Source: Ferrimonas sediminicola
GTDB taxonomy: Bacteria > Pseudomonadota > Gammaproteobacteria > Enterobacterales > Shewanellaceae
Reading direction: 5' to 3'
NCBI RefSeq assembly: GCF_005116715.1
Contig: NZ_SWCI01000001.1
Coordinates: forward strand, 310,001-374,000
DNA length: 64,000 nt
Below, one piece after another: positions 1-8,765 of the stretch (within the stretch, counting starts at the first letter, position 1; each line of letters begins with the position of its first letter). The notes below the pieces were generated by a model, which was not told the origin of the DNA, did not search any database, and saw nothing but the letters and a program-made list of their open reading frames with translations. The translations under genes and the position numbers were made by a program.

Positions 1-100
1 CCAGGTTCCGGGCAATGGCGGCGGCGCCGTAAACGAATCGGTCGGCGCTCCACACCAGCAGGGCCAGCCCGCCGGCCAAGAGTAACAGGTTGAGCAACAT
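1..100 (-). CDS. yrbG: Calcium/sodium antiporter family protein, 5' end only (YrbG-like)
   Basis: Read on the minus strand, an ATG at 98-100 opens a frame that runs off the left edge. It encodes 33 residues, beginning MLLNLLLLAGGLALLVWSAD. This is one hydrophobic helix followed by an S-A-D-R-F segment, as at the N terminus of the YrbG/CaxA family of inner-membrane Na+/Ca2+ exchangers. In E. coli yrbG is also divergent from the mla operon, which supports the call. The function is inferred from this short match plus context; the rest of the gene lies outside the window. Confidence 0.7.
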   Translation of the reverse strand, partial: MLLNLLLLAGGLALLVWSADRFVYGAAAIARNL

Positions 101-309
101 GGTCGAGAAATACCTGGCAGTATAAGAGGCGCATTGTCGCCTGAACACTTTGAAAAGAAAAGGGCGCGGCCGGATCGGAGGGGAAATTTGCGGGGCGTGT
201 GCCCCGGGATGACCCTCATCCGCCGCTGGGTCGGAGAACACCTGTGCTACTCGGCGGCGGCCAGGGCAACTGAACCGAAGCTGAATCATGGGGGGAGGGT
301 GCTGTTTTG

Positions 310-339
310 TTGTTAAATTTCGTCCCGATTCTTGGTAAT
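310..339 (+). promoter_or_regulatory. Candidate sigma-70 promoter for the mla operon
   Basis: TTGTTA (310-315) is followed after 18 bases by GGTAAT (334-339), about 50 bases before the mlaF start. It is the best hexamer pair in the 291-base gap between yrbG and mlaF; the -10 is a modest match. I see no gene in this gap: the small frame at 134-316 lacks a ribosome site or any family resemblance. Confidence 0.35.
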
Positions 340-391
340 CTGGCCCATTACGATCTGACGTCGTGTCTGAATTGAGGGAATAACGTTCTAA

Positions 392-1195
392 GTGGATATT
401 CAACGCAACCTGATCGAGGTTGAAGGGCTGACCTTCAGTCGTGGCAACCGTCGTATCTTCAAAGGGCTGAGCCTGGTGATCCCCAAGGGTAAGGTGACCG
501 CCATCATGGGGCCCAGCGGCATCGGTAAAACCACTCTGCTCAAATTGATCGGCGGCCAGTTGCAGCCGGATTCCGGGCGGGTGCTGTTCGACGGTGAAGA
601 TCTGCACAGAGCGGGGCGCCAGGACCTGTTCCGCATGCGCCGACGCATGAGCATGCTGTTTCAGTCCGGGGCGCTGTTCACCGACATGTCGGTCTTCGAC
701 AACATCGCCTTTCCCCTGCGGGAACACACCCAACTGAGTGAGTCCCTGATTCGCAAGCTGGTGCTGATGAAGTTGGAAGCGGTGGGGTTGCGTGGCGCGG
801 CCGGCCTGATGCCGTCGGAGCTGTCCGGCGGCATGCAGCGGCGGGCGGCGTTGGCGCGCGCCATCGCCCTCGAGCCGGAGCTGGTGATGTATGATGAGCC
901 CTTCGCCGGCCAGGACCCCATCTCCATGGCGGTGCTGGTGAAACTGATCAAGGAGCTGGGACAGGCCCTGGATCTGACCTCGGTGGTGGTCAGCCACGAT
1001 GTTCAGGAGGTGCTCTCCATCGCCGATTACGCCTACGTCATCGCCGACGGTCGGGTGATCGGCGCCGGTGACAGCCAGAGCCTGCTGGCGGACGGTTCGC
1101 CCCAGTTGACCCAGTTCCTTCGGGGAGAGGCGGATGGTCCGGTGGCCTTCCACTACCCGGCTCAGGATTATCAACAGGAGCTGATGCACAAATGA
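392..1195 (+). CDS. mlaF: Phospholipid ABC transporter ATP-binding protein MlaF
   Basis: Cytoplasmic ATPase of the MlaFEDB complex, which moves phospholipids between inner and outer membranes to keep the outer leaflet free of phospholipid. The 267 residues match the family length. Visible motifs are Walker A GPSGIGKT (40-47), the Q-loop Gln near 91, signature LSGGM (144-148), Walker B VMYDEP (165-170) and the H-loop His202. The segment [20 protein letters not shown] is typical of MlaF. The start is GTG; a GAGGG lies about 13 bases upstream, a rather long spacing, and no better start exists. It is the first gene of mlaFEDCB, with mlaE overlapping its stop codon. Confidence 0.96.
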   Translation: MDIQRNLIEVEGLTFSRGNRRIFKGLSLVIPKGKVTAIMGPSGIGKTTLLKLIGGQLQPDSGRVLFDGEDLHRAGRQDLFRMRRRMSMLFQSGALFTDMSVFDNIAFPLREHTQLSESLIRKLVLMKLEAVGLRGAAGLMPSELSGGMQRRAALARAIALEPELVMYDEPFAGQDPISMAVLVKLIKELGQALDLTSVVVSHDVQEVLSIADYAYVIADGRVIGAGDSQSLLADGSPQLTQFLRGEADGPVAFHYPAQDYQQELMHK

Positions 1196-1974
1196 TCCTT
1201 GAATCTGTAGCCCGGTTGGGCGCGACGGGGCTGAAGACCCTCGGTTCGCTGGGCCGTGCCGGAGTGATGTTGTGGGGTGCCTTGGTGCATCGCCCGCAGC
1301 CCGCGAAGATGTGGCCACTGCTGGCCCGCCAGATCTACAACGTCGGCGTGCTATCCATGCTGATCATCCTGGTCTCCGGCCTGTTTATCGGTATGGTACT
1401 GGGCCTGCAGGGCTACACCATCCTGGTGGATTTCGGTACCGAAGACAGCCTGGGCCCCATGGTGGCGCTCTCCCTGTTGCGGGAGTTGGGCCCGGTGGTG
1501 ACGGCGCTGCTGTTTGCCGGACGGGCGGGCTCCTCCCTGACCGCGGAGATCGGTCTGATGAAGGCCACCGAGCAGCTGGCCAGCCTGGAGATGATGGCGG
1601 TGGATCCCCTGCGACGGGTGATTGCGCCGCGGTTCTGGGCCGGGGTGATCTCCATGCCTCTGCTGACGCTGATGTTTGTCGCCGTGGGCGTTTGGGGCGG
1701 ACACCTGGTTGGGGTTGAGTGGAAAGGGATCGACAGCGGTGCCTTCTGGTCCATCCTCCAGGCCTCGGTGGAGTGGCGCCAGGATATTGTTAACTGCCTG
1801 ATTAAATCTGTCGCCTTTGCGGTGGTGGTGACCTGGATCGCCACCTACAAGGGCTACAATGCCGTCCCCACTGCCGAAGGGCTGGGCCGGGCCACCACGG
1901 ATACCGTGGTCCACGCCTCCCTGGCGGTACTGGGACTGGATTTTCTGCTGACCGCATTGATGTTTGGAAACTAG
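1192..1974 (+). CDS. mlaE: Phospholipid ABC transporter permease MlaE
   Basis: Inner-membrane permease (260 residues) of the Mla system, which works as a dimer with MlaF, MlaB and the MlaD hexamer. The frame has several hydrophobic helices, notably around residues 50-80 and the C-terminal third. The segments [13 protein letters not shown] and the region [20 protein letters not shown] are family hallmarks. The ATG overlaps the mlaF stop by four bases (ATGA), implying translational coupling. The C terminus runs to one base before mlaD. Confidence 0.96.
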   Translation: MILESVARLGATGLKTLGSLGRAGVMLWGALVHRPQPAKMWPLLARQIYNVGVLSMLIILVSGLFIGMVLGLQGYTILVDFGTEDSLGPMVALSLLRELGPVVTALLFAGRAGSSLTAEIGLMKATEQLASLEMMAVDPLRRVIAPRFWAGVISMPLLTLMFVAVGVWGGHLVGVEWKGIDSGAFWSILQASVEWRQDIVNCLIKSVAFAVVVTWIATYKGYNAVPTAEGLGRATTDTVVHASLAVLGLDFLLTALMFGN

Positions 1975-1975
1975 C

Positions 1976-2443
1976 ATGACGAATAGAAAACTGGAGTTGG
2001 CCGTAGGTGCATTTCTGGCGGCCGGATTGATCGCCTTCCTGGTGCTGGTGTTCAAGGTGGCCGACATCGATCCGAGGTCTCACACCAATGTGTACTACCT
2101 GACTGCCAAGTTTGACAACATCGGCAGCCTCAAGGAGCGCTCGCCGGTGAAGGTGGGGGGCGTGGTGGTTGGCAGGGTGGCGAAGATCGATCTCGATCCC
2201 GAACTGCTGATCCCCGAAGTCACCCTGGCCATCGAGAGCCGTTTCAACCAGTTCACCGACAACAGCAGTGCCTCCATCCTCACCTCGGGTCTGCTGGGGG
2301 AGCAGTATATCGGCCTGACGCCCGGGTTTATGGATGATGAATCTGAGATCCTGGCTGATGGAGACCGTCTGGAGGACACCCGCAGTGCCATGGTGTTGGA
2401 GGAGCTGATTGGCCAGTTCCTCTACAGCGCCGGTAAAGAGTAA
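1976..2443 (+). CDS. mlaD: Outer membrane lipid asymmetry protein MlaD (MCE domain)
   Basis: Membrane-anchored MCE-domain protein, 155 residues, that forms the hexameric ring through which lipid passes between MlaE and MlaC. One N-terminal transmembrane helix spans about residues 8-28. The MCE core follows, with FDNIGSLKERSPVKVGGVVV and the conserved TSGLLGEQYIGL. The C-terminal helix SAMVLEELIGQFLY closes the ring pore. I chose the ATG at 1976, directly after the mlaE stop, over an in-frame TTG at 1964 inside mlaE. It lacks the longer hydrophilic tail of the E. coli protein. Confidence 0.95.
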   Translation: MTNRKLELAVGAFLAAGLIAFLVLVFKVADIDPRSHTNVYYLTAKFDNIGSLKERSPVKVGGVVVGRVAKIDLDPELLIPEVTLAIESRFNQFTDNSSASILTSGLLGEQYIGLTPGFMDDESEILADGDRLEDTRSAMVLEELIGQFLYSAGKE

Positions 2444-2454
2444 CGGAGGAGCAG

Positions 2455-3093
2455 ATGCTGAAACGGGTTTTACAACTGGGTCTGGTGCTGCTGATGGCGG
2501 CGGGTCTGCCCGCCTGGGCCACTAACTACACCAACCCCTACGAGATGATGCAGCAGGTGGCGGACAAGGCGTTTGCCCGGCTGGCGGAGGAGCGGTCGGC
2601 CCTGGAGCAGGATCCCGACAAGGTTCGGGTCCTGATCGATGAGGAGCTGCTGCCCTACATCGACTATAAGTACGCCGCCTACAAGGTAATGGGCCAGCAG
2701 GCCCGCCTCGCCACCAGAGAGCAGCGGCAGGCGTTCACCGAGCAGTTCAAGGAGTACATGCTGGCGACCTTTGCCAACGCCTTCAACAAATACAACGACC
2801 AGACCCTGGAGTTTGCGCCGGAACAGCCCTATCAGGATGCCAAGATCGTCGCCATCAACGTCAAGTTGATCGAAAAACAACGAGAACCGGTGGATCTGCA
2901 GTTCAAGGCCCGTAAAAACAAGAAGGGTCACTGGAAAGTATTTGATCTGGTTGCCGAAGGCATCAGCCTGCTGGCTTCCCAGCAGGCGGAGCTGGGCGGG
3001 CTGATTCGTCAGAACGGCATCGAATCTGTCACCGCACAGTTGGCGGAGCGCAATCGACAGGGTATTGTGGCCACCACAGGACAGAGCCAATGA
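2455..3093 (+). CDS. mlaC: Periplasmic phospholipid-binding protein MlaC
   Basis: Soluble periplasmic carrier that shuttles phospholipid between the outer-membrane MlaA site and the inner-membrane MlaFEDB complex. The 212-residue frame starts with a classical signal peptide (MLKRVLQLGLVLLMAAGLPAWA, cleavage expected near residue 22). Typical MlaC/Ttg2D segments follow, such as LLPYIDYKYAAYKVMG. An AACGGAGGAG ribosome site lies just upstream. The 3' end overlaps mlaB by four bases. Confidence 0.94.
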   Translation: MLKRVLQLGLVLLMAAGLPAWATNYTNPYEMMQQVADKAFARLAEERSALEQDPDKVRVLIDEELLPYIDYKYAAYKVMGQQARLATREQRQAFTEQFKEYMLATFANAFNKYNDQTLEFAPEQPYQDAKIVAINVKLIEKQREPVDLQFKARKNKKGHWKVFDLVAEGISLLASQQAELGGLIRQNGIESVTAQLAERNRQGIVATTGQSQ

Positions 3094-3410
3094 GTGCCAC
3101 CGCTTGCGTCCAGGGGATCCGTCTGAGCCTCAACGGTCGGCTGAACCTGGATTCGGTGCCCTACTTCACCAAGCCCGGACATAACCCCCTGACCGACGCC
3201 GTCACCGAGCTCGATCTCAGTGGATTGAGCCACTGTGACAGCGCCGGTGTGGCCCTGCTGATTCAGTGGGTGGCCGAAGCGAATGCCCAGGGCCGCACCC
3301 TGACCCTGGTGGCGGTGCCCGACAAGGTGAAAGCGCTCCTTGAGCTCTACGATATCGAATTCTTAACACTCGCCATCGGGCGGGAGGGAGAGGGAAATGC
3401 AGAACAGTGA
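3090..3410 (+). CDS. mlaB: STAS-domain protein MlaB
   Basis: Small cytoplasmic STAS protein (106 residues) that binds MlaF and is needed for assembly and activity of the transporter. The STAS core LDLSGLSHCDSAGVALL is visible, with Ser where E. coli MlaB has the functional Thr in its DTGG motif. Its ATG overlaps the mlaC stop, and its own 3' end overlaps ibaG by 14 bases, so the block is tightly coupled. Sequence similarity within this family is low, so the call rests on the fold motif plus operon position. Confidence 0.9.
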   Translation: MSATACVQGIRLSLNGRLNLDSVPYFTKPGHNPLTDAVTELDLSGLSHCDSAGVALLIQWVAEANAQGRTLTLVAVPDKVKALLELYDIEFLTLAIGREGEGNAEQ

Positions 3411-3648
3411 AGTGGCCGACCTGCTGAAGGACACCATGAGCCTGGAGGAGGTGATCGTCACCTCTGAAGGCACCCACTATAAGGTGATTGCCGTAGGCGA
3501 GGTGTTCGACGGCATGAGCAAGGTAAAACGTCAGCAGGCGGTCTACGGTCCGCTGATGGAGAAGATTACCGACGGGACTCTGCACGCCTTGACCATCAAG
3601 GCATTCACGCCAGCGGAGTGGCAACGCGAAAAGATGTTCAACCTCTGA
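3397..3648 (+). CDS. ibaG: BolA-family iron-sulfur-related protein IbaG
   Basis: An 83-residue BolA-family protein. In E. coli IbaG (YrbA) is acid-induced, and BolA-type proteins partner monothiol glutaredoxins in iron-sulfur handling. The conserved block HYKVIAVGEVFDGMSKVKRQ followed by VYGPL and HALTIKAFTPAEW is diagnostic for this subfamily. It lies between mlaB and murA exactly as in E. coli. The ATG overlaps the mlaB 3' end; murA follows 16 bases later, so co-transcription is likely. Confidence 0.93.
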   Translation: MQNSEVADLLKDTMSLEEVIVTSEGTHYKVIAVGEVFDGMSKVKRQQAVYGPLMEKITDGTLHALTIKAFTPAEWQREKMFNL

Positions 3649-3658
3649 GTGTGATTGA

Positions 3659-4924
<1,266 letters not shown>

Positions 4925-4944
4925 TCGCGATGAGCGTCGTGGAA

Positions 4945-4970
4945 GCCGGCCCCTGGGCCGGTTTTTTTTT
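4945..4970 (+). terminator. Rho-independent terminator after murA
   Basis: CCGGCCC (4946-4952) pairs with GGGCCGG (4955-4961) and is followed by nine T residues. It ends the mla-ibaG-murA transcription unit. Confidence 0.9.
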
Positions 4971-5051
4971 GTTCACCAATTCGCTCACGTTTTTTTCACA
5001 TGCCCGGGTTAGGATCTCCGTTGGAGATATCGTCAAATCAAGGAGGTAATG

Positions 5052-5612
5052 ATGAAGGATAATCCACAACGGCTGTCGTCGCTCTCGGTGCTGCTGCATT
5101 GGCTGGTCGGCATCACCTTTATCCTGCTGTTGTCGGTGGGGATCCTCATGGAGGAGACCGACGCGCTGGCCCTCTACCCGCTGCACAAATCGGTGGGGAT
5201 GCTGCTGCTGGCGGCCGCCGCAGTGCGGATGCTGTGGCGGGCTGGCAATGGCTGGCCGGTCCCCCTTGGCCAGCCTGGTGCCATGGCGGTGGTCACCGCC
5301 CGAGCGGTGCACTGGATGTTGATCATCGGTACCGTACTGATGCCGCTGTCCGGCATGTTGATGTCCGGTGGCGGGGGTCACGGGTTGTCGCTGTTTGGCC
5401 TGGATCTGCTGGCGGCAAACCCCGATCCGCTTAATCCCGGTGAGGTGATTCCGCTGAGTCGGTCCCTGGCCGGTGTCGGCCACGAGTTGCATGAGATCGG
5501 CGGCAACCTGATGATTGCCGCCATCCTGCTGCACGTTATCGGCGCCCTCAAACACCACTTCATCGATCGGGACGCCACCCTGACCCGGATGCTGGGCCGG
5601 ACGCCGAGGTAG
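5052..5612 (+). CDS. Cytochrome b561-family membrane protein
   Basis: Four-helix inner-membrane di-haem cytochrome of the prokaryotic b561 family (186 residues), which transfers electrons between quinol and a periplasmic acceptor such as superoxide. Candidate haem-ligand histidines are visible in LLHWLVG, PLHKSVG, RAVHWMLI and the C-terminal HVIGALKHH. Two adjacent ATGs are possible. The AGGAGG at 5041-5046 is 5 bases from 5052 and only 2 from 5049, so I chose 5052. The gene stands alone between murA and the repair operon; physiological partners cannot be read from context. Confidence 0.9.
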   Translation: MKDNPQRLSSLSVLLHWLVGITFILLLSVGILMEETDALALYPLHKSVGMLLLAAAAVRMLWRAGNGWPVPLGQPGAMAVVTARAVHWMLIIGTVLMPLSGMLMSGGGGHGLSLFGLDLLAANPDPLNPGEVIPLSRSLAGVGHELHEIGGNLMIAAILLHVIGALKHHFIDRDATLTRMLGRTPR

Positions 5613-5661
5613 AGGTCCGGATCCGGCTCATGGGGTCCTGCCGCTGTGGTAAGCTGATCCC

Positions 5662-7086
5662 ATGAACCTCACCCATGAACAGTGCGAGCGGGCCCGCCTG
5701 GCCCGCGATAGCCGCTTCGACGGCCGCTTCTTTACCGCGGTGATCAGCACCGGCATCTACTGTCGGCCGGTGTGCCCCGCGCCGCCCCCCAGGCCGGAAA
5801 ACGTTCGGTACTTCGCGAATGCCGCGGCGGCCGCTGCCGCCGGTTTCAGGCCCTGCCTTCGCTGCCGCCCCGAAAGCGCCCCGCTGAGCCCCGCCTGGCG
5901 GGGCTGTGAAACCACGGTGGACAGGGCGTTGACGCTGATCCACGACGGTGAACCCGGGGAGACGCTGGCGGGGGTGTGCGAGCGCCTCGGGGTGAGCCAG
6001 CGCCACTTGCGCCGCCTGTTCCAACACCATCTCGGCGTGTCGCCGCTGGCCTATGCGCTGAACCACAGGTTGCTGTTTGCCAAGCAGTTGCTTGCGGAGA
6101 GTGAGTTGTCGGTGCTCGATATAGCGCTGGCGTGCGGCTTCAACTCCCGGCGGCGTTTCAACGACGCGTTTGTGGGACAGTTCCGGCTGACGCCGACCCG
6201 GGTACGTCGCGGTGAGTCGGGTGTCGGCCAGGGGTGTACACTGACACTGAGTTACCGTCCGCCGCTGGACTGGTCCCGTATGCTGGCGTTTCTGGCCCTC
6301 AGGGCACTGCCCGGCGTCGAGGTGGTCGAGGACGATCGTTACCGCCGGGCGTTTCGTTGGCAGCAGGCCAGGGGGTGGTTCGAGGTCGCCCCGGTATCGG
6401 GCAGAGACGCACTGGGGCTGACGCTGCACTGCGACTCGCCCAGGGCGATACGCCCCGTGGTGCAACGGGTGCGGCGGGTACTGGATCTGGACCTGGACCC
6501 GCTGGAGCTGACCCGGCACCTCAGTCAGGATCCGCTCCAGGCGCCGTTGTGGCTGGCGCAGCCGGCTTGTCGGTTGCCCGGGGTATGGAGCGAGTTTGAG
6601 GCGGTGGTGCGTGCCCTGGTCGGGCAGCAGATCAGCGTCAAGGGGGCGCGGACCATCCTCAGCCGGCTGTGCCGCCGCTTCGGTGATCCACTGCAGGGGC
6701 CCGGCCTGGCGCGGCTGTTTCCTGAACCCGCCGCACTGGCCGGGGCGGATCTGTCCGGCCTGGGGCTGACCCGGCCCCGCGCCGGTTGGATAGCGGCGAT
6801 TGCCCAGGCCTATGCCGAGGGGTTCAGTGCCGGAGAGGGGGATCTGGTCTCCAGGGTCAACCGGCTCAAGACCCTGAAGGGGGTGGGGGACTGGACCGCG
6901 CACTATGTGTGCATGCGGGCGTTTGGCGAAAGCGACGCCTTCGTGGCCACGGACCTGGGGCTGTACCATGCCCTGGGCCTGACGCGGGGGACGGCGGCGC
7001 AAACCCTGGCCCTGGCTGAGCCGTGGCGCCCCTGGCGCGCCTATGGAGTAATGGCACTGTGGCATTCACTGGGAGAGAGAGCATGA
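5662..7086 (+). CDS. Ada N-domain / AraC / AlkA fusion: methyl-responsive regulator and 3-methyladenine glycosylase
   Basis: A 474-residue fusion for DNA alkylation repair. Residues 1-75 form the Ada zinc domain, with Cys34, Cys38, Cys65 and Cys68; by analogy Cys34 accepts methyl groups from phosphotriesters. Residues about 85-185 are an AraC-type helix-turn-helix (DIALACGFNSRRRFNDAFVG). From about 190 on it is an AlkA-type glycosylase, with the helix-hairpin-helix LKTLKGVGDWTAHY and likely catalytic Asp431 in FVATDLGL. The Ada C-terminal methyltransferase domain is replaced by glycosylase; the missing activity comes from ogt, which overlaps the stop codon. Such fusions are often annotated alkA or ada; I leave the symbol blank. 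Confidence 0.93.
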   Translation: MNLTHEQCERARLARDSRFDGRFFTAVISTGIYCRPVCPAPPPRPENVRYFANAAAAAAAGFRPCLRCRPESAPLSPAWRGCETTVDRALTLIHDGEPGETLAGVCERLGVSQRHLRRLFQHHLGVSPLAYALNHRLLFAKQLLAESELSVLDIALACGFNSRRRFNDAFVGQFRLTPTRVRRGESGVGQGCTLTLSYRPPLDWSRMLAFLALRALPGVEVVEDDRYRRAFRWQQARGWFEVAPVSGRDALGLTLHCDSPRAIRPVVQRVRRVLDLDLDPLELTRHLSQDPLQAPLWLAQPACRLPGVWSEFEAVVRALVGQQISVKGARTILSRLCRRFGDPLQGPGLARLFPEPAALAGADLSGLGLTRPRAGWIAAIAQAYAEGFSAGEGDLVSRVNRLKTLKGVGDWTAHYVCMRAFGESDAFVATDLGLYHALGLTRGTAAQTLALAEPWRPWRAYGVMALWHSLGERA

Positions 7087-7556
7087 AATACGACACCTGG
7101 GACAGCCCCTGGGGGGAGATCCTGGCGGCGGTGTCCGACAGGGGACTGGCGCTGCTGGCGTTTCAGCAGGGGACGCAGCCGGCGACGCCACCACCGGAGT
7201 GGCACAGGGACCGGGAGGCGTTGGCCGAGGTGCGTCGCCAGTGTCGGGAGTATGCCGAGGGCCGCAGGTCGACGTTTGAGCTTCCTCTGGATATGACCGG
7301 CACCGAGTTCCAGCGCCAGGTGTGGCAGGCGCTGACCACCATCCCGGCCGGTGCCACGCGCAGCTATGGGGAGATCGCCCGGCAGATAGGCCGGCCCAAG
7401 GCGGTCCGGGCGGTGGGGGCCGCCAATGGCCGCAATCCGGTCGCCCTGGTGGTGCCCTGTCACCGGGTGATCGGGGCATCGGGCAGTCTGACCGGCTACG
7501 CCGGAGGGGTGGATCTGAAGGCGGCGCTGCTGCGACACGAGCAGCGGCTGGCATAG
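7083..7556 (+). CDS. ogt: Methylated-DNA--protein-cysteine methyltransferase
   Basis: Suicide enzyme that removes O6-methyl from guanine by transfer to its own cysteine. The 157-residue protein has the active-site PCHR motif (Cys126, in VVPCHRVIGASG). It also shows the DNA-recognition helix region SYGEIARQIGRPKAVRAVG with the Arg finger, and the C-terminal GYAGG. ATG at 7083 overlaps the stop of the Ada/AlkA fusion (ATGA), so the two are translationally coupled and probably induced together by alkylation. A longer frame from 7023 would lie inside the upstream gene and is not used. Confidence 0.95.
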   Translation: MKYDTWDSPWGEILAAVSDRGLALLAFQQGTQPATPPPEWHRDREALAEVRRQCREYAEGRRSTFELPLDMTGTEFQRQVWQALTTIPAGATRSYGEIARQIGRPKAVRAVGAANGRNPVALVVPCHRVIGASGSLTGYAGGVDLKAALLRHEQRLA

Positions 7557-7583
7557 ACAAAGGGCTCAACTGAGCCCTTTGTC
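7556..7583. terminator. Bidirectional terminator between ogt and degS
   Basis: Perfect 13-base-pair hairpin: 7556-7568 pairs with 7571-7583 around a two-base AC loop. The stem carries an AAA run on the left arm and a TTT run on the right. It lies between convergent genes and can serve both. Confidence 0.8.
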
Positions 7584-7592
7584 CTGTTTGGG

Positions 7593-8669
7593 TTATCGCT
7601 CCGGTCCCTGGTAGGGCGGTTTCTCACCGATGGTGACCGGCAGCTGCAGCCGTTTGCCGTTGCGGATCAGGGTCAGGTTGACCTCGGTGCCCGGCGGGGT
7701 CTCGGCGATGTCATCCATCATGGCATTGACCCCGTTCAGGGGCTGACCGTTGAGCTCGATCACCACGTCCCATTGGGCCAGGCCGGCGCGGAACGCGGGG
7801 CCACCCCGGTCGATGCCGGTCAGGACCACTCCCTGCAGATCCGTCAGTCCCAGGCTCTGGCTGGCATTGAAATCCAGATTCTGGGCAGCCACTCCGAGGT
7901 GACCGCGGATCACCCGACCATCCTGGATCAGCTTCTGCATCACCTTGTAGGCCAACTGCAGCGGGATGGCGAAGTTGATCCCCAGCCCGCTCTCGCCACC
8001 GACGTTGTAGTTGGCGGTGTTGACCCCGACCAGATAGCCGTCGGCGTCAACCAGGGCACCTCCGGAGTTGCCCTGGTTGATGGCGGCGTCGGTCTGAATA
8101 AAATCCTGATACTGAGAACTCAAGCCGGTGCGTCCCGTGGCACTGACGATCCCCTGGGTGATGGTCTGGCCCAGGTTGTAGGGATTGCCGATGGCCAGCA
8201 CCGCATCGCCGACCTCGGTGGTCCGCTTCAGGTCAAAAGGGATGCTGGGCAGGCTCTGGCCCTCGGTGTTGAGGTAGAGCACCGCCAGATCTGTCCAGGG
8301 GTCGGCGCCGATCATCACCGCCGATCCCCAGCGCCCGTCCTGAAGGGCCACGTAGATCAGGTCGGCCCGACTCACCACATGGTAGTTGGTGAGCACATAG
8401 CCGTCCTCGCGCATGATGATGCCTGAGCCCAGGCCGGCGTCCGTCGACTGGCTGGGATTCTGGGGATTCTGGCTGCGGGTGTAGATGTTGACCACCGCCG
8501 GTGACGCCCGCTTGACCGCGTGGGCGAAGCTGTTGCGTCCCACCTGGCTGGTGGGCCAGTTGAGATCCGGCAACTGCTGCCGCAAGTTGGGGCTGATCAG
8601 GACAATGGCCGCCGCCAGCACCAATCCGGCCAGAATGGGTTTAGCAATGTAGAGGAGTAGCCTTGCCAT
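7593..8669 (-). CDS. degS: Membrane-anchored site-1 serine protease DegS
   Basis: Inner-membrane protease that senses unfolded outer-membrane proteins through its PDZ domain and makes the first cut in the anti-sigma factor RseA, starting the sigma-E response. The 358-residue protein has an N-terminal transmembrane anchor (about residues 5-26). The catalytic triad His97, Asp127, Ser202 (GNSGGAL) lies one residue off E. coli numbering. A single PDZ domain occupies about residues 260-350. The order degS next to degQ is conserved in gammaproteobacteria. Ninety-six bases separate it from degQ, which ends in its own terminator. Confidence 0.96.
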   Translation of the reverse strand: MARLLLYIAKPILAGLVLAAAIVLISPNLRQQLPDLNWPTSQVGRNSFAHAVKRASPAVVNIYTRSQNPQNPSQSTDAGLGSGIIMREDGYVLTNYHVVSRADLIYVALQDGRWGSAVMIGADPWTDLAVLYLNTEGQSLPSIPFDLKRTTEVGDAVLAIGNPYNLGQTITQGIVSATGRTGLSSQYQDFIQTDAAINQGNSGGALVDADGYLVGVNTANYNVGGESGLGINFAIPLQLAYKVMQKLIQDGRVIRGHLGVAAQNLDFNASQSLGLTDLQGVVLTGIDRGGPAFRAGLAQWDVVIELNGQPLNGVNAMMDDIAETPPGTEVNLTLIRNGKRLQLPVTIGEKPPYQGPER

Positions 8670-8719
8670 AGTGCCGAGGGTCCAATGAAAAACAGCAGGA
8701 TAGCATATCCGGGGTAAGA

Positions 8720-8748
8720 GAAAAAAAGCCGCGGTCGGACCGCGGCTT
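8720..8748 (-). terminator. Rho-independent terminator after degQ
   Basis: On the minus strand GCCGCGGT pairs with ACCGCGGC (8728-8735 with 8739-8746) around a three-base loop, followed by a seven-T run (8721-8727). It separates degQ from degS, so degS likely has its own promoter in 8670-8720. Confidence 0.85.
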
Positions 8749-8765
8749 CGTCTCAGGTTGAAGGA

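Noticed and set aside
134-316. 60-codon frame upstream of mlaF
   Set aside because: No ribosome site and no similarity; it occupies the mla promoter region.
5560-7065. 501-codon open frame antisense to the Ada/AlkA fusion
   Set aside because: Gln/Pro/Arg-rich nonsense product typical of antisense frames; the plus strand has intact catalytic motifs.
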